DNA of 64,000 nt from UM-FILTER-40-17 sp032251335 (GTDB taxonomy: Bacteria; Bacteroidota; Bacteroidia; Flavobacteriales; Flavobacteriaceae): contig JAVVDW010000004.1 of assembly GCA_032251335.1 (NCBI GenBank), positions 62,001 through 126,000 of the forward strand, in the 5' to 3' direction. Positions within the stretch are counted from its first letter, which is position 1. The number at the start of each line of letters is the position of its first letter. The position numbers were made by a program, and so were the translations under genes. This document shows, piece by piece, positions 16,671-24,178 of the stretch. The notes under the pieces are model-generated. The model saw nothing but the letters and a program-made list of their open reading frames with translations. It did not search any database and was not told the origin of the DNA.

Positions 16671-16700
16671 AAAAAAGGCCGACGATTGTCGGCCTTTTTT
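16671..16700. terminator. Bidirectional intrinsic terminator
   Basis: GGCCGAC (16677-16683), loop GATT, GTCGGCC (16688-16694), flanked by an A run on the left and a T run on the right. It serves the GDSL lipoprotein gene on the plus strand and the S9 peptidase gene arriving from the other side. Confidence 0.9.
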
Positions 16701-16725
16701 ATTTGAGAATGAGAAACTATTTAGC

Positions 16726-19167
16726 CTAGTTGCCCGAGCCCAATTCTTGTGTTTCAGTATTGTTTTTTAAATATTTTTCAAGAAATTGATCTTGCTCCCA
16801 AAGCAAGTGGAGGATGTTTTCTTTGGCTTGGTATCCGTGGCTTTCTTTTGGCAAAATTACCATACGGGCATTTCCACCCAAACCTTTTATAGCCTGAAAA
16901 TAACGTTCTGTTTGCAATGTAAACGTTCCCGGATTGTTATCGGCCTCACCATGTGTCAATAAAATGGGTTTTTTCATTTTGTGTGCGTTCATAAAAGGAG
17001 ACATGGTGTTGTAAATGTTCGGATCGTCCCAATAATTGCGCTGTTCTCTCTGAAACCCGAACGGCGTCAGCGTTCTGTTGTAGGCGCCACTTCTGGCGAT
17101 GCCACATGCAAACAAATCGGAATGTGTCAACAGATTTGCCGTCATAAAGGCTCCATAGGAATGGCCACCCACACCTACCCTTTTTCTGTCTATATAGCCC
17201 AATTGGTCCACGGCATTGATAGCAGCTTCCGCATTAGCGTTCAATTGCTGTATAAAAGTGTCGTTGGGTTCTTTGTCTCCTTCTCCAACTATAGGAAAAG
17301 CAGCATCGTCAAGCACGGCGTATCCTCTGGTTACCCAATAAATAAAAGAACCATAGGAAGGAAAGGTAAACTCATTTGGGTTTTGGGTGTTTTGTCCGGC
17401 ACTGCTTTTGTCTTTAAATTCTATGGGATAAGCCCAAATGAGCAAGGGCAATTTTTCTTTTTTCGCCTTGTCGTATCCAACGGGCAAATACAGCGTTCCG
17501 GAAAGTTCTACACCATCATTCCTAGTGTATTTTATCACTTCTTTGTGCACGTCTTTTATACTCTCAAACGGATTTTTAAAACGGGTAATCTGTGTAAGCT
17601 TACTGTTCCCTTTGATGTTTCTGAAATAGTAGTTTGGAAATTCGCTTTTCGATTGAATACGTACCAATACCAAACCTTTCTTCAAGTCTTCAATAGATAA
17701 AATGTCTTCTTTTTTATCGGTGAAGGCAGATTGATACAATCTTTTCTTCTGCAAGGTTTTCAGGTTGAGTTGGTCAATAAAAGGGAATTGCCCTTTTGCG
17801 CTGTAGCCATCGCCAATCAGAAAAGCGTTGTCTTTTTCTATGGCAAGTACGTTTCTGTGAAAAGCATTTCTTTTGGTTTCAAAATTGCCCGGATCTGCAT
17901 AAACGTCTTGTGAGTTTCTGTCTGAAATCACTTTGGGTGCCTCATTAGGGTTTGAAGGATTAATCAGGTAGGTTTTGGTGTTGCGCGTATCGTACCAATT
18001 GTCATATACCACCGCAGCGGTATCATTACCCCAAATGACGCCTGAAAATCGCTGTTTTGTTTTGGATAAAGATTTAGGCGCTTCTGCAAATGGCGCATCC
18101 CACACAAAAAGCTCATCGCGGAAAGGAAAGTCTATAGACGGATCGCCACCATCCAAAGCTTCTACAAAATAGAGTGTTGCCGGTTGGTCGTTGCGCCAAT
18201 TCATGCTTCGCTTGCCTTTGTAGGTAGCCATAAAACCTTTGGGTTGTATTTCCCGCAGCGGGATTTCGTTGACCACTTTAATGAGTTTTCCATTCAAATC
18301 ATACACTGCTGTTTTTTCCGGAAAGCGATTCCATGGCACTACATATGAGAACGGTTTTTGGATGGTAGAAACCATCAATAAATTTCCATCCGGAGAAAAT
18401 TCTTCATCAACATACATGTCTTTTGTCATGTATAGCGTTTGCGTTCCATCGATGTTTACTTTGTACAATTCGGACATAAGCAGGTTTTCGAAGTTGAATT
18501 CGTCTGTTGGATTTTTCAACAAATCTTGGTAGGTTCTGTTTTGAGAGACCTTGCCCGAGGTGTTCGATACCACAGGCCCGAGTGGCATGTCTTTGGACTG
18601 ATCTATGAGTTCTGCCCTGTCTTTTGGCAACATGCGCACCAACAAATGCTGGTTGTCATTGTACCATTCAAAGGGACTACCCGCATTGGCATTTAGGCGT
18701 GCATCGGTCAACTTTACGGCTTTGGCCGATGCTACATCCAACAACCAAAGCTCTACACCACTTTTGGCAGTGTGTGTAAAAGCTACTTTTGACTGGTCCG
18801 GAGACCAACTGATATAACTGATATTCGGATTTTGCGGCAAGCCGCTTACTTGAACTTCTTCCGTATCCGAAACTTTGCGAACTTTTAAGTTGTTGACATA
18901 GTTCACACGTGATGATATATTGGTATTCGGATTGATTCTGAGTCCGCCGAGTCTGAACTCTTCCTGACTCAAATCTTCTAAAGTCTTATACGTACTTCTG
19001 TAGGTAAGAAGCATGTATTGCTTGGCATCGTCCATCAATACGGAAGGTGCGCGTTCATAGTCTGCAAGTGCCAAAATTTCCTTGGGTGGCTTTTGGTAAT
19101 CCAAGTTTTCTTGCGCAAACAAGAGTCCGGAGACTAGAAATAACAAAAAAGAAAGTGGTTTTTTCAT
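16726..19167 (-). CDS. Secreted prolyl oligopeptidase-family (S9) peptidase, glutamyl endopeptidase-like
   Basis: 813 residues. A signal peptide (MKKPLSFLLFLVSGLLFAQ) is followed by a beta-propeller region to about residue 520 and an alpha/beta hydrolase domain. The catalytic triad is visible as Ser670 in GGHSYGAFM, Asp743 in HGEADNNPG and His777 in KESHGYQ. The spacing and the long N-terminal propeller resemble the plant chloroplast glutamyl endopeptidase subgroup rather than dipeptidyl peptidase IV, so cleavage after Glu is possible but inferred. It is periplasmic or exported and stands alone, divergent from the sulfur operon leader. Confidence 0.9.
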   Translation of the reverse strand: MKKPLSFLLFLVSGLLFAQENLDYQKPPKEILALADYERAPSVLMDDAKQYMLLTYRSTYKTLEDLSQEEFRLGGLRINPNTNISSRVNYVNNLKVRKVSDTEEVQVSGLPQNPNISYISWSPDQSKVAFTHTAKSGVELWLLDVASAKAVKLTDARLNANAGSPFEWYNDNQHLLVRMLPKDRAELIDQSKDMPLGPVVSNTSGKVSQNRTYQDLLKNPTDEFNFENLLMSELYKVNIDGTQTLYMTKDMYVDEEFSPDGNLLMVSTIQKPFSYVVPWNRFPEKTAVYDLNGKLIKVVNEIPLREIQPKGFMATYKGKRSMNWRNDQPATLYFVEALDGGDPSIDFPFRDELFVWDAPFAEAPKSLSKTKQRFSGVIWGNDTAAVVYDNWYDTRNTKTYLINPSNPNEAPKVISDRNSQDVYADPGNFETKRNAFHRNVLAIEKDNAFLIGDGYSAKGQFPFIDQLNLKTLQKKRLYQSAFTDKKEDILSIEDLKKGLVLVRIQSKSEFPNYYFRNIKGNSKLTQITRFKNPFESIKDVHKEVIKYTRNDGVELSGTLYLPVGYDKAKKEKLPLLIWAYPIEFKDKSSAGQNTQNPNEFTFPSYGSFIYWVTRGYAVLDDAAFPIVGEGDKEPNDTFIQQLNANAEAAINAVDQLGYIDRKRVGVGGHSYGAFMTANLLTHSDLFACGIARSGAYNRTLTPFGFQREQRNYWDDPNIYNTMSPFMNAHKMKKPILLTHGEADNNPGTFTLQTERYFQAIKGLGGNARMVILPKESHGYQAKENILHLLWEQDQFLEKYLKNNTETQELGSGN

Positions 19168-19385
19168 GGTTAAATAATTTAGACTACTAAAGTATTTGTA
19201 AAACTTTATAATGCATGTTAATAAAAATGTAATTTATTGACCCACAGCGAACGATATGTTATTCAAAAAACCAAAATTCAATAAAACCATTTAATTATTT
19301 ATAAATTCTATGTATTTAGTATAATTTATAAAATAATTCAATTTGTTAAATTTGTAACATCCTTTTTTTATTCCAAATTGGTTTC

Positions 19386-19393
19386 TATATTTG
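19386..19393 (+). promoter_or_regulatory. -7 element of the OsmC-metX-hom leader transcript
   Basis: TATATTTG fits TAnnTTTG. Upstream at the -33 position is only a T run (19363-19369), not a clean TTG. The predicted transcript start near 19400 would place leader peptide 1 about 27 bases into the RNA, a normal attenuator layout. Confidence 0.6.
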
Positions 19394-19426
19394 CCCAAGA
19401 ATTACACTTAAAAAGAGTCCAAAAAA

Positions 19427-19498
19427 ATGAAAAATTTTCAAAATATGATTTGTTGCATGATGTGCCAAGGAAACTTGGAGGTTCTCTCGTGTAGCTAA
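19427..19498 (+). CDS. Cys/Met-rich leader peptide 1 (23 residues)
   Basis: ATG at 19427, TAA at 19496-19498. The peptide starts MKNFQNMICCMMCQGN and ends EVLSCS; residues 9-13 are Cys-Cys-Met-Met-Cys, with another Met at 7 and Cys at 22. A run of five codons for the two sulfur amino acids, followed at once by a small hairpin and then by a terminator, is what a ribosome-mediated attenuator looks like. It lies ahead of OsmC-metX-hom, the methionine branch. No sign that the peptide itself has a function. A metal-binding peptide is the main alternative, but it would not explain the RNA pairings. Confidence 0.75.
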   Translation: MKNFQNMICCMMCQGNLEVLSCS

Positions 19499-19531
19499 TT
19501 ATATTCAATTGCCATACATGAAAAAGCCTCC
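19465..19531 (+). promoter_or_regulatory. Competing hairpins of attenuator 1
   Basis: CCAAG (19465-19469) pairs with CTTGG (19474-19478) across a GAAA loop, directly after the Cys/Met codons. The overlapping GGAGG (19477-19481) can instead pair with CCTCC (19527-19531), the left arm of the terminator. A ribosome stalled on the Cys/Met codons (19451-19465) would mask CCAAG, free GGAGG and break the terminator; an unstalled one would allow termination. This is read by eye from base pairing, without folding energies. Confidence 0.65.
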
Positions 19532-19550
19532 TCACAAGGGAGGCTTTTTT
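19521..19550 (+). terminator. Intrinsic terminator of attenuator 1
   Basis: GCCTCC (19526-19531) and GGAGGC (19539-19544) with a short loop, extended by five A-T pairs and ending in a T run (19545-19550). It sits 22 bases past leader peptide 1 with no protein-coding gene between it and the promoter, so it is regulatory rather than a gene end. Confidence 0.9.
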
Positions 19551-19606
19551 AGTTTTAAAATATTTGAAAAAGGAAAATGATTGTTTAATTTTTAAAAAGT
19601 TCGTCC

Positions 19607-19717
19607 ATGAAAACGCTTGCCCACCTCGTCCTTAAAGCTGCATCGCCCCTCAAAAATGACTGTATGTGTATGTGCGTTGACGACATGATAGGTTTTGCCT
19701 GTATGGATGCTAACTAG
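19607..19717 (+). CDS. Cys/Met-rich leader peptide 2 (36 residues)
   Basis: ATG at 19607, TAG at 19715-19717. The first 18 residues are ordinary (MKTLAHLVLKAASPLKND); residues 19-23 are Cys-Met-Cys-Met-Cys, with Met27, Cys32 and Met33 following. It repeats the design of leader 1: sulfur amino acid codons just before a terminator (19726-19765). The two peptides do not align outside the Cys/Met cores, so the second unit is probably not a simple recent copy. No clear promoter lies between the units, so both act on one transcript. Confidence 0.72.
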   Translation: MKTLAHLVLKAASPLKNDCMCMCVDDMIGFACMDAN

Positions 19718-19725
19718 ACTACCCG

Positions 19726-19765
19726 GGCCACCAAAACACTATCAACAATTTGGTGGCCTTTTTTT
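19726..19765 (+). terminator. Intrinsic terminator of attenuator 2
   Basis: Ten-pair stem GGCCACCAAA (19726-19735) with TTTGGTGGCC (19749-19758), then seven T's, only 23 bases before the OsmC start codon. A possible competing pairing is GTTTTG (19692-19697, inside leader 2) with CAAAAC (19732-19737); it is short, and I am less sure of it than of the unit 1 antiterminator. Confidence 0.9.
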
Positions 19766-19788
19766 AAACAATTTTAAACTTTAAAACC

Positions 19789-20250
19789 ATGAATTCAAAT
19801 ATTTTTCAAGTCCACGGACAAAGCCAAGGTCCTGCCCAACTACAGGTTAGTGCACGCGGGTTTTCTATTCTTGTGGACCAACCCGAATCGTTGGGAGGCA
19901 GCAACACCGCACCCAATCCGTTGGAATATTTATTAGCCGGATTGGCCGGCTGTGTAAACGTTGTGGCACACAGAGTTGCCGAAGAGTTGAATATCAAAAT
20001 ATACGATTTGTGCATTGACGTAGCCGGCGATTTGAATCCCGATAAATTTTTAGGGAAATTCACCCTAGATCGGGCAGGTTTTCAGACCATTCAAGTTCGC
20101 ATACATGCGCTCACAGATGCTTCGGATGAAAATCTCAGAAAATGGTTAAATATTATTGAAACGAGAAGCCCTGTGAGAGATGTTTTAGGAAAAGGCACGC
20201 CCATAGCACTATCGCTTCAAAGAAAAGTTAGAGAAACATATTGTGTTTAG
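19789..20250 (+). CDS. OsmC family protein
   Basis: 153 residues with the OsmC-type layout: N-terminal strands, PNPLEYLLAGLAGCVNVVAHRVAEE (the first peroxidatic-type Cys, at about residue 52) and ETRSPVRDVL near the end. In place of a second Cys there is Ser (RSPVRDV), so the usual two-Cys peroxidase centre is incomplete. Members of this subgroup often travel with sulfur metabolism genes, which fits its place as first gene of the OsmC-metX-hom operon. A role in handling a sulfur intermediate is more likely than peroxide reduction, but this is inference. Confidence 0.85.
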   Translation: MNSNIFQVHGQSQGPAQLQVSARGFSILVDQPESLGGSNTAPNPLEYLLAGLAGCVNVVAHRVAEELNIKIYDLCIDVAGDLNPDKFLGKFTLDRAGFQTIQVRIHALTDASDENLRKWLNIIETRSPVRDVLGKGTPIALSLQRKVRETYCV

Positions 20251-20265
20251 TTTGTTTGGTTTGTT

Positions 20266-20329
20266 AGGGAGGCCGCGGAGAAGTCACTTTTTCTGCTTCA
20301 TCTACGACCTGCTTCCGAGCGGTCTCTCT
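20266..20329 (+). promoter_or_regulatory. Long hairpin between the OsmC gene and metX
   Basis: AGGGAGGCCGC (20266-20276) pairs with GCGGTCTCTCT (20319-20329), allowing two G-T pairs, and an inner GGAG/TTCC block continues the stem past a two-base bulge. There is no T run on the plus strand, so it is not a simple terminator. It may set the relative expression or stability of the two messages, or be an intergenic repeat. Confidence 0.45.
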
Positions 20330-20346
20330 TCTTTAAAACGTAAAAA

Positions 20347-21339
20347 ATGTCTATAAAAACGATACAATTAGAAAAAGTACAGACCGAAAAAGGTCATACG
20401 CTAGCGAACGTGGCACTTACCTACGAAACCTTCGGCCCAGAGCTAGGACAAGCACCTGTGGTCTTGGTTGTGCACGCCCTCACCGGAAACTCCACCGTTT
20501 GTGGTGCCAAGGGTTGGTGGCAAGACGTCATCGGACCCAACAAAGCAATAGACACCAATCACTATACCGTGTTTGCCCCCAACATACCCGGAAACGGCTA
20601 TACGGGTAGCGCGTATTTGATTGAAAACTATCAAGAATATTCGGCTCGCGATATCGCTCAAATCATTCATTTGGGACTTCAAAAACTCGGTATCTCCAAA
20701 GTTTATGCAGCCATTGGCGGTTCTATCGGCGGTGGAATCATTTGGGAGTTGGCCGCTGCCCAACCCCATCTTATAGAACACTTAATTCCTGTCGCATCAG
20801 ACTGGAAAGCATCAGACTGGTTGTTGGCCAACACCTTTATCCAAGATCGCATTCTCAACCATTCGTCCCACCCCTTGGAAGATGCGCGTATGCACGCCAT
20901 GACTTTTTACCGCACAGCCCAATCGTTTAGAAATAAATTTAACCGAACCCTAAATCCAGAAGTTGGCATCTTTAACGTGCAAACCTGGCTGGCGCACCAC
21001 GGCACCAAACTGCGAGAGCGCTTTACACTCTCTGCCTACAAAACGCTCAACCACCTGTTGGCAAGCATCGACATCAGTCGCGGACGCGGAGATTTTGCCA
21101 CGGCAGTACAGAAAATCAGTTCCACTATACACATCGTTGCCGTAGATTCCGACCTGTTTTTCGTACCCGAAGAAAGCCGAAGAACCTACACTTGCCTCAT
21201 CAAATTGGGCAAAAAAGTGCACTACCATCAAATCCAATCCATACACGGACACGACGCTTTTTTGATTGAGTACGACCAACTGAGCCGCATACTCGCAGGT
21301 GTTTTTGTCAAAAACGAGGTATTGCTCTCAGAGACGTAA
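20347..21339 (+). CDS. metX: Homoserine O-acetyltransferase
   Basis: 330 residues, alpha/beta hydrolase fold. Transfers acetyl from acetyl-CoA to homoserine, the committed step to methionine. The nucleophile Ser lies in AAIGGSIGGGIIWE, the catalytic Asp in VAVDSDLFFVPEE and the His in SIHGHDAFLIEYD. Full length. It follows the OsmC gene after a 96-base structured gap and precedes homoserine dehydrogenase, which supplies its substrate. The sulfhydrylase that would use O-acetylhomoserine is not in this window. Confidence 0.95.
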   Translation: MSIKTIQLEKVQTEKGHTLANVALTYETFGPELGQAPVVLVVHALTGNSTVCGAKGWWQDVIGPNKAIDTNHYTVFAPNIPGNGYTGSAYLIENYQEYSARDIAQIIHLGLQKLGISKVYAAIGGSIGGGIIWELAAAQPHLIEHLIPVASDWKASDWLLANTFIQDRILNHSSHPLEDARMHAMTFYRTAQSFRNKFNRTLNPEVGIFNVQTWLAHHGTKLRERFTLSAYKTLNHLLASIDISRGRGDFATAVQKISSTIHIVAVDSDLFFVPEESRRTYTCLIKLGKKVHYHQIQSIHGHDAFLIEYDQLSRILAGVFVKNEVLLSET

Positions 21340-21364
21340 CTGTTTTCAAAATCATTTGGGTGTG

Positions 21365-21442
21365 TTTTCTGAAACGGCTTCAGCCCGATTTCAGAAAACC
21401 GGGCTGTCCGCTCATAGACCCGATTCGGTTTTCCGAATCGGG
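21365..21442 (+). repeat. Nested palindromes between metX and hom
   Basis: Three pairings are visible. TTTTCTGAAA (21365-21374) matches TTTCAGAAAA (21389-21398). CAGCCCG (21381-21387) matches CGGGCTG (21400-21406). CCCGATTCGG (21419-21428) matches CCGAATCGGG (21433-21442) as a perfect ten-pair stem with a TTTT loop. The first two are interlocked and cannot both form at once. It resembles a REP-like intergenic element, though RNA control of hom is also possible. Confidence 0.6.
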
Positions 21443-21511
21443 TGCTAACCGCTACCATCCCTCACACAAATACAAACTTCAAAATACATAAAAACTTTAA
21501 AAAAATAAATT

Positions 21512-22600
21512 ATGGCCCAACTCAACATCCTCCTTTTCGGAATCGGAAAAATAGGGAGCACTTTCGTCAACAAATACATTGAAAGACAAGAAGAAATTGC
21601 CACGCAAAAAGGCATCAAACTCCATTTGGGTGCTATTGCCAATTCCAAATTTGTCTTTTGGGCAGCCACTGAAAACCCAAACAGACAGTGGATTGCCGAT
21701 TTAGAAAACTATCAAAAACCCTACAAATTAGAAAATGTGGTCCGCAAGTTTCAATCGCTTTATGGCGAAAATCTGGTGGCAGTAGATGCCACTACAGACG
21801 AACATTTGGCACAGCACTATCCGTATTTAATTGAAAACGGGTTTCACATCGTCTCGGCCAACAAAACCGCAAACGTTCAACCCATAGATTTTCACATCGG
21901 CCTGCGCAACCTGCTCAAAGAAAAACAAAAAAGATTTTTTTACGAAACCCACGTAGGCGCCGGATTGCCCGTATTGGAAACCCTTCGCAGGCTGCATCAA
22001 TCCGGCGATGAAGTCACGCGCGTCAGAGGCGTGTTTTCGGGGTCTTTAAGCTATATCTTCAACACCTTCTCCGAAGAAAACAAAAGTTTCTCGCAGGTAC
22101 TGGATGAAGCCGAAAAACTCGGCCTCACTGAACCCGATCCACGCACAGATCTCAGCGGAAAAGACGTAGCCAGAAAACTGCTGATCATTGCCCGAGAACT
22201 CGGTATTCGGAAAGAACTCAACGAGGTTGAAGTAGTGTCCCTATTGCCCAAAAATCTACAAGGGCACACCACGTTACTTCAATTTAGAAGCCGCAAAAAA
22301 GAACTCGACAGCCTATACCAATTGCGTAAAAGAGCACTCAAAAAAGACGAAGTGTTTAGATATATTGGCGAATTGGATGTAAAAAACAAAACCCTCAAAG
22401 TGAGTTTGCAATCATTTCCAAAGGAACACACTTTGGGCTACATCAGCGGCACAGAAAACGTCTTTGAGATACATACCAAATCCTACCAACCGGAACCGCT
22501 GGTAATTAAAGGCAGTGGCGCCGGACTAGATGTCACTTCAAACGGATTGTTGAGAGACGTACTCAAAGTAGCCGATTTTGTACCCAGCGTGACAGTCTAA
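21512..22600 (+). CDS. hom: Homoserine dehydrogenase
   Basis: 362 residues, monofunctional. N-terminal Rossmann domain with GIGKIG (10-15), then the catalytic domain with FFYETHVGAGLPVLETLRRL and GLTEPDPRTDLSGKDVARK, family signatures for homoserine binding. No fused aspartokinase and no clear ACT domain; the aspartokinase is encoded separately at 24179. It makes homoserine for MetX and, elsewhere, for threonine. It is the last gene of the sulfur operon. Its stop overlaps the stop of the convergent fbp gene. Confidence 0.93.
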   Translation: MAQLNILLFGIGKIGSTFVNKYIERQEEIATQKGIKLHLGAIANSKFVFWAATENPNRQWIADLENYQKPYKLENVVRKFQSLYGENLVAVDATTDEHLAQHYPYLIENGFHIVSANKTANVQPIDFHIGLRNLLKEKQKRFFYETHVGAGLPVLETLRRLHQSGDEVTRVRGVFSGSLSYIFNTFSEENKSFSQVLDEAEKLGLTEPDPRTDLSGKDVARKLLIIARELGIRKELNEVEVVSLLPKNLQGHTTLLQFRSRKKELDSLYQLRKRALKKDEVFRYIGELDVKNKTLKVSLQSFPKEHTLGYISGTENVFEIHTKSYQPEPLVIKGSGAGLDVTSNGLLRDVLKVADFVPSVTV

Positions 22601-23595
22601 CCCAAAAACTGCATCAGGTCTGCCACCATTTTTTGACTGCCTGCATAAAAAGGGGTGCGTTGGTGAAGCGCAGTGGGCTCTATATCGAGTATGCGTTGCT
22701 GCCCATCAGTGGCTAAACCACCGGCTTGTTCAATGATAAAAGCCATGGGATTGCACTCGTAGAGTAAACGAAGTTTTCCCTGGGGCGAAACAGCCGTCTG
22801 CGGATACAAATAAATACCGCCTTTGATCATGTTGCGGTGAATGTCTGACACCAACGAACCTATATATCTGGAGGTATAAGGCCTGTCTTCAACTTCCTGC
22901 TGGCAAAATTTTATGTAATTTTTGACGCCTTGCGGAAAATGGACATAATTGCCCTCGTTGACGGAATAAATAGCACCGTTTTTGGGGAATTGCATTTGGG
23001 GATGAGACAGGTAAAAAGTGCCAATAGCCGGATTGAGCGTAAACCCATTCACACCGTGTCCGGTGGTGTAAACCAACATGGTGCTGGAACCGTAAATCAC
23101 ATAACCCGAAGCCACTTGTTTGTGTCCGGGTTGAAGAAAATCGGCGAGCGTAACCGGCGTTCCAATCGGTGTTACGCGCCTATAAATTGAAAAAATAGTA
23201 CCCACAGACACATTCACATCTATGTTTGACGAACCATCGAGCGGATCGATTAGCAACACATAATGATTGGTATTCGTATTGCTTTTGCCCGAAATACTGA
23301 TGAAGTCTTCATTTTCTTCTGAGGCAATACCACAGACAATTTCTCTGTTAGACAAGGCCTTTATAAAAGCTTCATTGGCAAAAACGTCCAGCTTTTTTTG
23401 CTCCTCGCCTTGTATGTTTTCACTGCCCGCGTTGCCCAATATATCAACCAGTCCGGCTTTGTTTACCTCGTGGTTGACCACTTTTGCAGCCAACCGAATC
23501 GAATTGATGAGCCGCGACAGTTCGCCGGTCGAATAACTAAAAGCAGCTTGGTTTTCTATGATAAACTCACCTAAAGTTTGATTTTCGTGTGGCAT
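22597..23595 (-). CDS. fbp: Fructose-1,6-bisphosphatase, class I
   Basis: 332 residues from the ATG at 23595 (MPHENQTLGEFIIENQAAFS), the start that matches the family; the frame runs 16 codons further upstream. Gluconeogenic removal of the 1-phosphate. Metal and substrate sites are seen in IASEENEDF, LLIDPLDGSSNIDVNVSVGTIFSIYRR and the terminal segment with EQAGGLATDG. It converges with hom, the two overlapping by 4 bases, and is divergent from the GNAT-lysC pair. Confidence 0.96.
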   Translation of the reverse strand: MPHENQTLGEFIIENQAAFSYSTGELSRLINSIRLAAKVVNHEVNKAGLVDILGNAGSENIQGEEQKKLDVFANEAFIKALSNREIVCGIASEENEDFISISGKSNTNTNHYVLLIDPLDGSSNIDVNVSVGTIFSIYRRVTPIGTPVTLADFLQPGHKQVASGYVIYGSSTMLVYTTGHGVNGFTLNPAIGTFYLSHPQMQFPKNGAIYSVNEGNYVHFPQGVKNYIKFCQQEVEDRPYTSRYIGSLVSDIHRNMIKGGIYLYPQTAVSPQGKLRLLYECNPMAFIIEQAGGLATDGQQRILDIEPTALHQRTPFYAGSQKMVADLMQFLG

Positions 23596-23648
23596 ATAGC
23601 AGTTTTGCATACAAATATCAACAAAATTGTTACATTTATACAAACCTA

Positions 23649-23678
23649 TTGGATAAAAACGACTTAGATTTAACTTTG
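23649..23678 (+). promoter_or_regulatory. Promoter for the GNAT-lysC transcript
   Basis: TTG at 23649-23651, 19-base spacer, TAACTTTG at 23671-23678: a full match to the Bacteroidota consensus, ending 18 bases before the GNAT start codon. Confidence 0.75.
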
Positions 23679-23696
23679 TACAGAATTTATAACAAA

Positions 23697-24176
23697 ATGT
23701 TAGTAAAAATTAGAAAGGCATCTTCCAAAGATGTTTCGGAAATTTTGAATCTCATCCGCGAGCTGGCCGCCTTTGAGCGTGAGCCGGATGCGGTTGAAGT
23801 CAGTATAGACGAACTGATTCGAGATGGTTTTGGCGAGCAACCGCTGTTTCACGTGCTTATTGCCGAAATGCCTTCGGGCGAAATTGCCGGTATGGCTTTG
23901 TACTACGTGAGGTATTCTACTTGGAAAGGCAAGACACTGCACTTGGAAGACTTGATTGTTAAAAACAAATTCAGATCGCAGGGCATCGGGTCGCAACTGT
24001 TCGACGCTTTTTTAAAAATCGTCAGAGATGAAAAAGTGCGCCGCGCAGAATGGGTGGTCTTGGACTGGAACCAAAACGCCATCGATTTTTATGAAAAAAA
24101 CGGTGCAAACATTCTAAAAGACTGGCATCTTGTACAAATAGATCAAAAAGCCGTGCAACGTAAATTTAACCTTTAA
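23697..24176 (+). CDS. GNAT family N-acetyltransferase
   Basis: 159 residues from the ATG at 23697; the upstream extension would include the promoter. The acetyl-CoA loop appears as NKFRSQGIGSQLFDAF, followed by WVVLDWNQNAIDFYEKNGA, the late GNAT strand-helix pair. The family resembles diamine and spermidine/spermine acetyltransferases (N-terminal IRKASSKDVSEILNLIRELA). Substrate not provable. It lies 2 bases ahead of lysC and is cotranscribed with it. Confidence 0.88.
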   Translation: MLVKIRKASSKDVSEILNLIRELAAFEREPDAVEVSIDELIRDGFGEQPLFHVLIAEMPSGEIAGMALYYVRYSTWKGKTLHLEDLIVKNKFRSQGIGSQLFDAFLKIVRDEKVRRAEWVVLDWNQNAIDFYEKNGANILKDWHLVQIDQKAVQRKFNL

Positions 24177-24178
24177 AT

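Noticed and set aside
19386..19788. SAM riboswitch upstream of the OsmC gene and metX
   Set aside because: I could not find the conserved core of the SAM-I, SAM-II or SAM/SAH types by eye, and two Cys/Met reading frames with terminators explain the region better. A covariance-model search would settle it.
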